A stretch of DNA of 64,000 bases from Alligator mississippiensis. Taxonomy: Eukaryota > Chordata > Crocodylia > Alligatoridae. Below are positions 60,401 to 64,000 of this stretch, piece by piece. The stretch is from NCBI RefSeq assembly GCF_030867095.1, contig NC_081831.1, positions 18,266,001 to 18,330,000 on the forward strand, written 5' to 3'. Below the pieces are notes generated by a model, which saw nothing but the letters and a program-made list of their open reading frames with translations, had not been told where the DNA came from and made no database searches. Numbering within the stretch: position 1 is the first letter of the stretch; the number at the start of each line of letters is the position of its first letter. The position numbers were made by a program, and so were the translations under genes.

Positions 60401-62764
60401 TCCCTTAGGAAACTAAGGATTTATTCAGGTATGAGCTCCAAAAGCTTTTGAAAATCCTAGTTCTTATTTACTGACCATCCTACCATCCTACCTCTCCAGC
60501 TGCGGGGCTGGGAAGGCATGATGTTCCCCCCTCCTGAAGTGAGGACAAAGACTGTGCTTCAGTCCACACCAGCCATCACTTCCACAAGACTCCAGCAGTC
60601 CAGGAGGGGCCCTAGGCCATGAGTCGTTTGCTAAATCTTCAGAGCAACAACTAATTCTAACAATGAAGCAAATCAGGCCTGCTGTAATATCCTAATATCA
60701 CTAACACAGCTCCCAAATTAGAAGTGATTTCTCATTTCCCTGATGGAACTGCTTAGATAAATTCAAGTTCTATTGGTTGGTTTGGGGTTTTTTTTCTCCC
60801 CTCACTTGTGATGTTTCTTAATAAAAATTGACACCAGTACAGCATTCTTATACTGATACCTTTATTATTCTCTAATCTGCTGACTCCCAATGTACTTTAC
60901 TACCTTAAAAGAGGATTTTCCAGTTCTTGGTGATGGGTCTGAATCTCCCACTGCCTTGTATCCCTGAGTTCTGATTTATACCTGTGCAAAGTGGAAGCAA
61001 ATTGCTACCAAATCTGAAGATTAGCATTTTGACACCCATTCCTTACAAGTGTAAATGAAGTAATAATAAGGTACAAGGTAGAGAAGAATCAGGCTCAGTA
61101 CAGTAGTCAGCTATTTTTTTTTTCTAAATATATGCTTAGACCTCAGCAGAAGGCTCTTGTCTAGGTGCTGCCTGCTCCTGCTGCTGCCTTTCCAATTTTA
61201 AGGCAGTGATACGGTGCCAATGATACCAACCTAGCTTTGTTGTCACTAGTGCTAGTCACTTTTGCTAGTAACCCCCCACACACACACATACACACACACC
61301 CACCCACCCACCCCGCTATGGTTTTAGTACTTGTTAAACTCACCAGACTGACAGCTCTGGAGCAAGCATGAATGCAGACTTCTACAATCCTCTGTCTTGC
61401 TCCTGACTGGTAATGACTTGGGAAGGGGTATTATAAAATACTGATACTATAGGCTGGTTTGTGAAGAGGTTGCACAGATCCCTGTAGAGAGATGGGGCTA
61501 TGTATTAGGCCCTGTACCCTCCTTACAATCTGGTGCAGGTGTTCAATTTCCAATTCCAAATTGGAATTTTGCAGATGATCCAGCTATGATTAAGCCCCTG
61601 TTTCTCTGAGCCCTGTAGAAACACAGTGAGAGACAGTGCAATCTAAATAGAGCAAGAGCTTGTAATCTGAACTGAAAAGACACGCACAAGATGGGAGAAA
61701 GAAAGCATCACTATCTCCAATTCACAGAAATCAAGGGACTGAACGTTTAAAGACCAGACCCAAATCAAACTGTAGAGTAGCAGGTATGATGTTAGCCGGA
61801 CAGGAGGATCTGGCCCCTGTGATCAGGGTTACAACTGTTGGTTAACCAAGGATAATCTAATGTAAAATGCATAAATGGACATGGCAGAAGGGCCCAGAAT
61901 CGAGGACTCCCCCTTCCCAAGGGGGTGCCCACCTCCCTGAGCTAGTCCCACGTCGTGTTTGCCCCTGACTGCCCAGACAAGGACAGGAGGGTGTCTGTTC
62001 CACTCCAGCCTAGCTCCTCATTTGGTGGTTCGAGTACTCTTCTGGGAAGTGGGAACTGCTCATTTGAATCCTCTCAGCCCTCTGAAAGAGTCAGTGACTG
62101 GGACAGGAGCCCTGGACACTACCAGGCGGTGGGAAGGGCACTGGAGTGGCAAGAAAGGGCTGGAGGCTGTGGCCATATGGAGCAGAGGCAGGAGCCCCTC
62201 CTCAATCTCTCACTTCTCCCTCCTCTCTGGAAGATGCTACTGATATGGGGGAGAGGAGGGTGTGGAAAGGGGGTACTGGTGTAGCCAAGCAGCTGCAGGG
62301 TTAACCCTCTCACAGCCCCTGTCAAAATAAGCTTTTACAGCATTGATCCACGTACAATTCTGTGGGGTCTGAAGTGTTAATCCCATAACTACTGACCATG
62401 GATGAGGCTGATGGGACTCCTGCCCTTGCCTCGTGCAGCCAGAGCCTCCAGCCCCCTGCCAGGCATGCCTCTGGCTGAACCCATGCTGTGACAGGTAAGA
62501 CCCTGCTGGCCCTCTTGCCCCCGTTCTCCTACTCTTAGCACAACTGCCCCTCTAGCCATTTGGCTCTGTCCAGGGCACCCCAAAAGCTAGTTATGCCTCT
62601 GCTTATCAGGAAAGACTGTGCTTTCTACTTAACTCAGTGTAGCTGTCAGTTAAGTAGGAGTCTCCCTCTAGGCTTCTGCATGATTTTTACCCTGAACTGA
62701 CAGTTACTTCCCCTGCAGAATGAGGCAGGTGTCTAAGCTCCAAGTGAGAGCAAGAGTTATAGGT
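57421..62764. other. Intronic DNA, mostly anonymous
   Basis: No exon was recognised. The stretch 58950-59110 is rich in TAATT words ('ctaattacagattac', 'caattaattattgatagg') and repeat-poor, so it could be regulatory. A CA/CCCA microsatellite lies at 61265-61313. The frames at 61955-62325, on both strands, lie in a GC-richer patch and show no domain. At 62587 'ctagttatgcctctg' resembles a hAT-type end like that of the 12181 element. Confidence 0.35.
61265..61313. repeat. (CA)n/(CCCA)n microsatellite
   Basis: A compound simple repeat of 'cacacaca' followed by 'cccacccacccacccc'. Confidence 0.9.
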
Positions 62765-62845
62765 AGGGCTGGTCCTGCTTTGAGCAGGGGGTTGGACTAG
62801 ATGACCTCCTGAGGTCCCTTCCCACCCTAACGTCCTGTGATTCAG
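62765..62845 (+). mobile_element. CR1 LINE 3'-end fragment
   Basis: The CR1 3' UTR is clear: 'ggttggactagatgacctcc', then 'tgaggtcccttcccaccc', then 'gtcctgtgattcagag'. Only about 80 bp are present. It is the same subfamily as the 4556-5242 copy, whose 3' end it matches closely. Confidence 0.85.
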
Positions 62846-64000
62846 AGTTCAAACAAAGCCTTGTGCCTAGTGTTTCTTGTTGACCAGCTATAGGTACCTC
62901 TGCTCATCGCCAGACAATTTGGATCATCTTTGGGAGGTACCTAGGCCTCCCCATTCCCTACAGATACATCCTAGGTGTCTAACCCTGTTGATCTGGATCA
63001 TCCTCCTGGGGAAGGTGCCTCAGTTGCACCTACGAGGTTGATTTGGATCTAGTGATTAGCCCCTGATACAGAACTGAGAACAGAATCTCTTCCTCTGAAC
63101 CCTACTGGCATGCCCTTAACCTTAAGACCATCATCACCCTTCTAGGTATACTGTTCAAATAGTCCAAATCCAAACCCTCCCAAACTTCAAGGAATTAGAA
63201 AACTAGATGCAAATATAGTTGCTTGAATCCATTTCAGTTTGCAGGGGACAAAACCCTCGAACACTCAATTCCCCTCAGTATAGGATAGAAATAACTCATG
63301 GAAGCACACCATACACTGGACCCATTCTTTCTGGGCATTATGGTAGATGGATCTGGGCTTGTATACTAGGAAAGAGAAATGTTCCTTCTCATTGCACACT
63401 GGAAGAAAACAAAACAAAACAAAACAAAAAAATCCCACCTTTCTTAAAAAAATGATACATCCCAGTCTAGACTAAGCAAACCACTTTAAAAAGGAAGGTT
63501 AAAGAACTGTTTATTATTGGAAATGTCTCTCTCTCTAGGCCTCGTTTTTGATAAATTAGCTTCAGCTTCATTACTTCATGATATATCTCCCTTGACATTT
63601 AATTATACTTACCCCAAACACATTAAGCCAATCAGTCTGAACAGCTTCTTATTAATATGTAAATTTCTCCTTTGAAAACCCATGAATCTGTGAAAAATCT
63701 CTTTAGGCTTCAATTAGGCCCACTCAGGAAGTTGTGTACCTCACACAGACACTTGCTCCATTCACTCGCTCGATGAGTCAGCATTTACTAATTGTTCCAG
63801 TTAACTATTCTGGCAGAGGCATGCGGCTGGGGGAGGCAGGGAGGGGAGGGAGTTTGGGGAGAGGGATTGGACCAAATGGAATTCAGACGCCAAAACACTT
63901 AAAAGATGAATGATCATACAGTGAGGCTGCTGTTTGCAGTTGATAATTGGGACTGGGAATCATGGGCTTCTCTTCAAGCAGGAGGGGTCACGTGCATCTG
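62846..64000. other. Intronic DNA, possible regulatory stretch
   Basis: An (AAAAC)n tract lies at about 63405-63430. From about 63490 to 63800 the sequence is free of recognisable repeats, AT-rich and diverse in words. It contains TGAGTCAGCA at 63774-63783, a match to the AP-1/NF-E2-Maf site. No exon was seen. Confidence 0.35.

Larger units (their letters stand above)
23642..64000 (-). other. Presumed large intron of the HS3ST3 gene (5' side of the last exon)
   Basis: No sequence resembling the first HS3ST3 exon was found on either strand of this 40-kb stretch; the GVKKGGTRALLEFL-type PAPS loop or a proline-rich stem after a single membrane segment would mark it. No other gene's exons were recognised. 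Long first introns are known for HS3ST3 genes, so this stretch is read as intron. It contains interspersed repeats listed separately and otherwise anonymous AT-leaning DNA. Confidence 0.6.

Noticed and set aside
61955-62325. Overlapping 94-109 codon frames in a GC-richer patch
   Set aside because: There is no domain, both strands are open, and no splice signals stand out. Composition explains them.
1-64000. Possibility of a bacterial-type system, CRISPR array, prophage, rRNA or tRNA gene
   Set aside because: Spliced gene structure, SINEs and CR1 LINEs identify vertebrate nuclear DNA. No spaced direct-repeat array or intact tRNA fold was seen. The two tRNA-like heads are SINEs.

Overview
This is a stretch of vertebrate nuclear DNA, rich in introns and repeats. 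It is AT-leaning and carries ancient SINE (MIR-like) debris, many CR1-type LINE copies, one RTE-like LINE fragment and numerous small DNA-transposon derivatives (MITEs). The dominance of CR1, with the 3' end 'ggactagatgacctcctgaggtccc', together with tRNA-headed SINEs and hAT-like MITEs, points to a non-mammalian amniote. I infer a reptile of the turtle/crocodilian/bird group, most likely a crocodilian, but the sequence alone does not prove this.

Only one cellular gene is supported: the last coding exon of a heparan sulfate glucosamine 3-O-sulfotransferase of the HS3ST3 (A1/B1) type on the minus strand, at 23020-23638, with a clear splice acceptor at its 5' side. The exon encoding the cytoplasmic tail, membrane anchor and 5'-phosphosulfate loop is not in the window. 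Positions 23639-64000 are therefore best read as one large HS3ST3 intron (at least 40 kb), and positions 1-23019 as 3' UTR followed by downstream intergenic DNA.

Layout. 1-2100: ancient SINE remnants. 2118-2733: a hAT-type MITE with an exact 8-bp target duplication. 2835-5242: an antisense CR1 fragment, a fold-back element, then two CR1 copies fused head to tail. 5243-20080: mostly low-information DNA with MIR/SINE pieces and a small MITE at 12181. 20096-20427: a G/C-rich inverted repeat followed by a perfect 17-bp hairpin. 23020-23638: the HS3ST3 exon. 25575-26490: a MITE and a CR1. 28920-30150: a MITE and a fold-back repeat. 32980-35890: an RTE-like LINE on the minus strand, split by a 414-bp block that recurs at 38155, next to a relatively young CR1. 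40097-53722: several members of a MITE family with TCTACAC-type ends, a GC-rich fold-back element at 42880-43700 and a hAT MITE at 49545. 55395-56604: a second relatively young CR1. 56870-57420: a degenerate internal-repeat block. The rest is anonymous intronic DNA with a few stretches that could be conserved regulatory sequence.

No operon-like system, CRISPR array, tRNA or rRNA gene, or complete transposon was found. The most unusual structure is the duplicated 414-bp block with its 74-bp flanking duplication inside the RTE copy.
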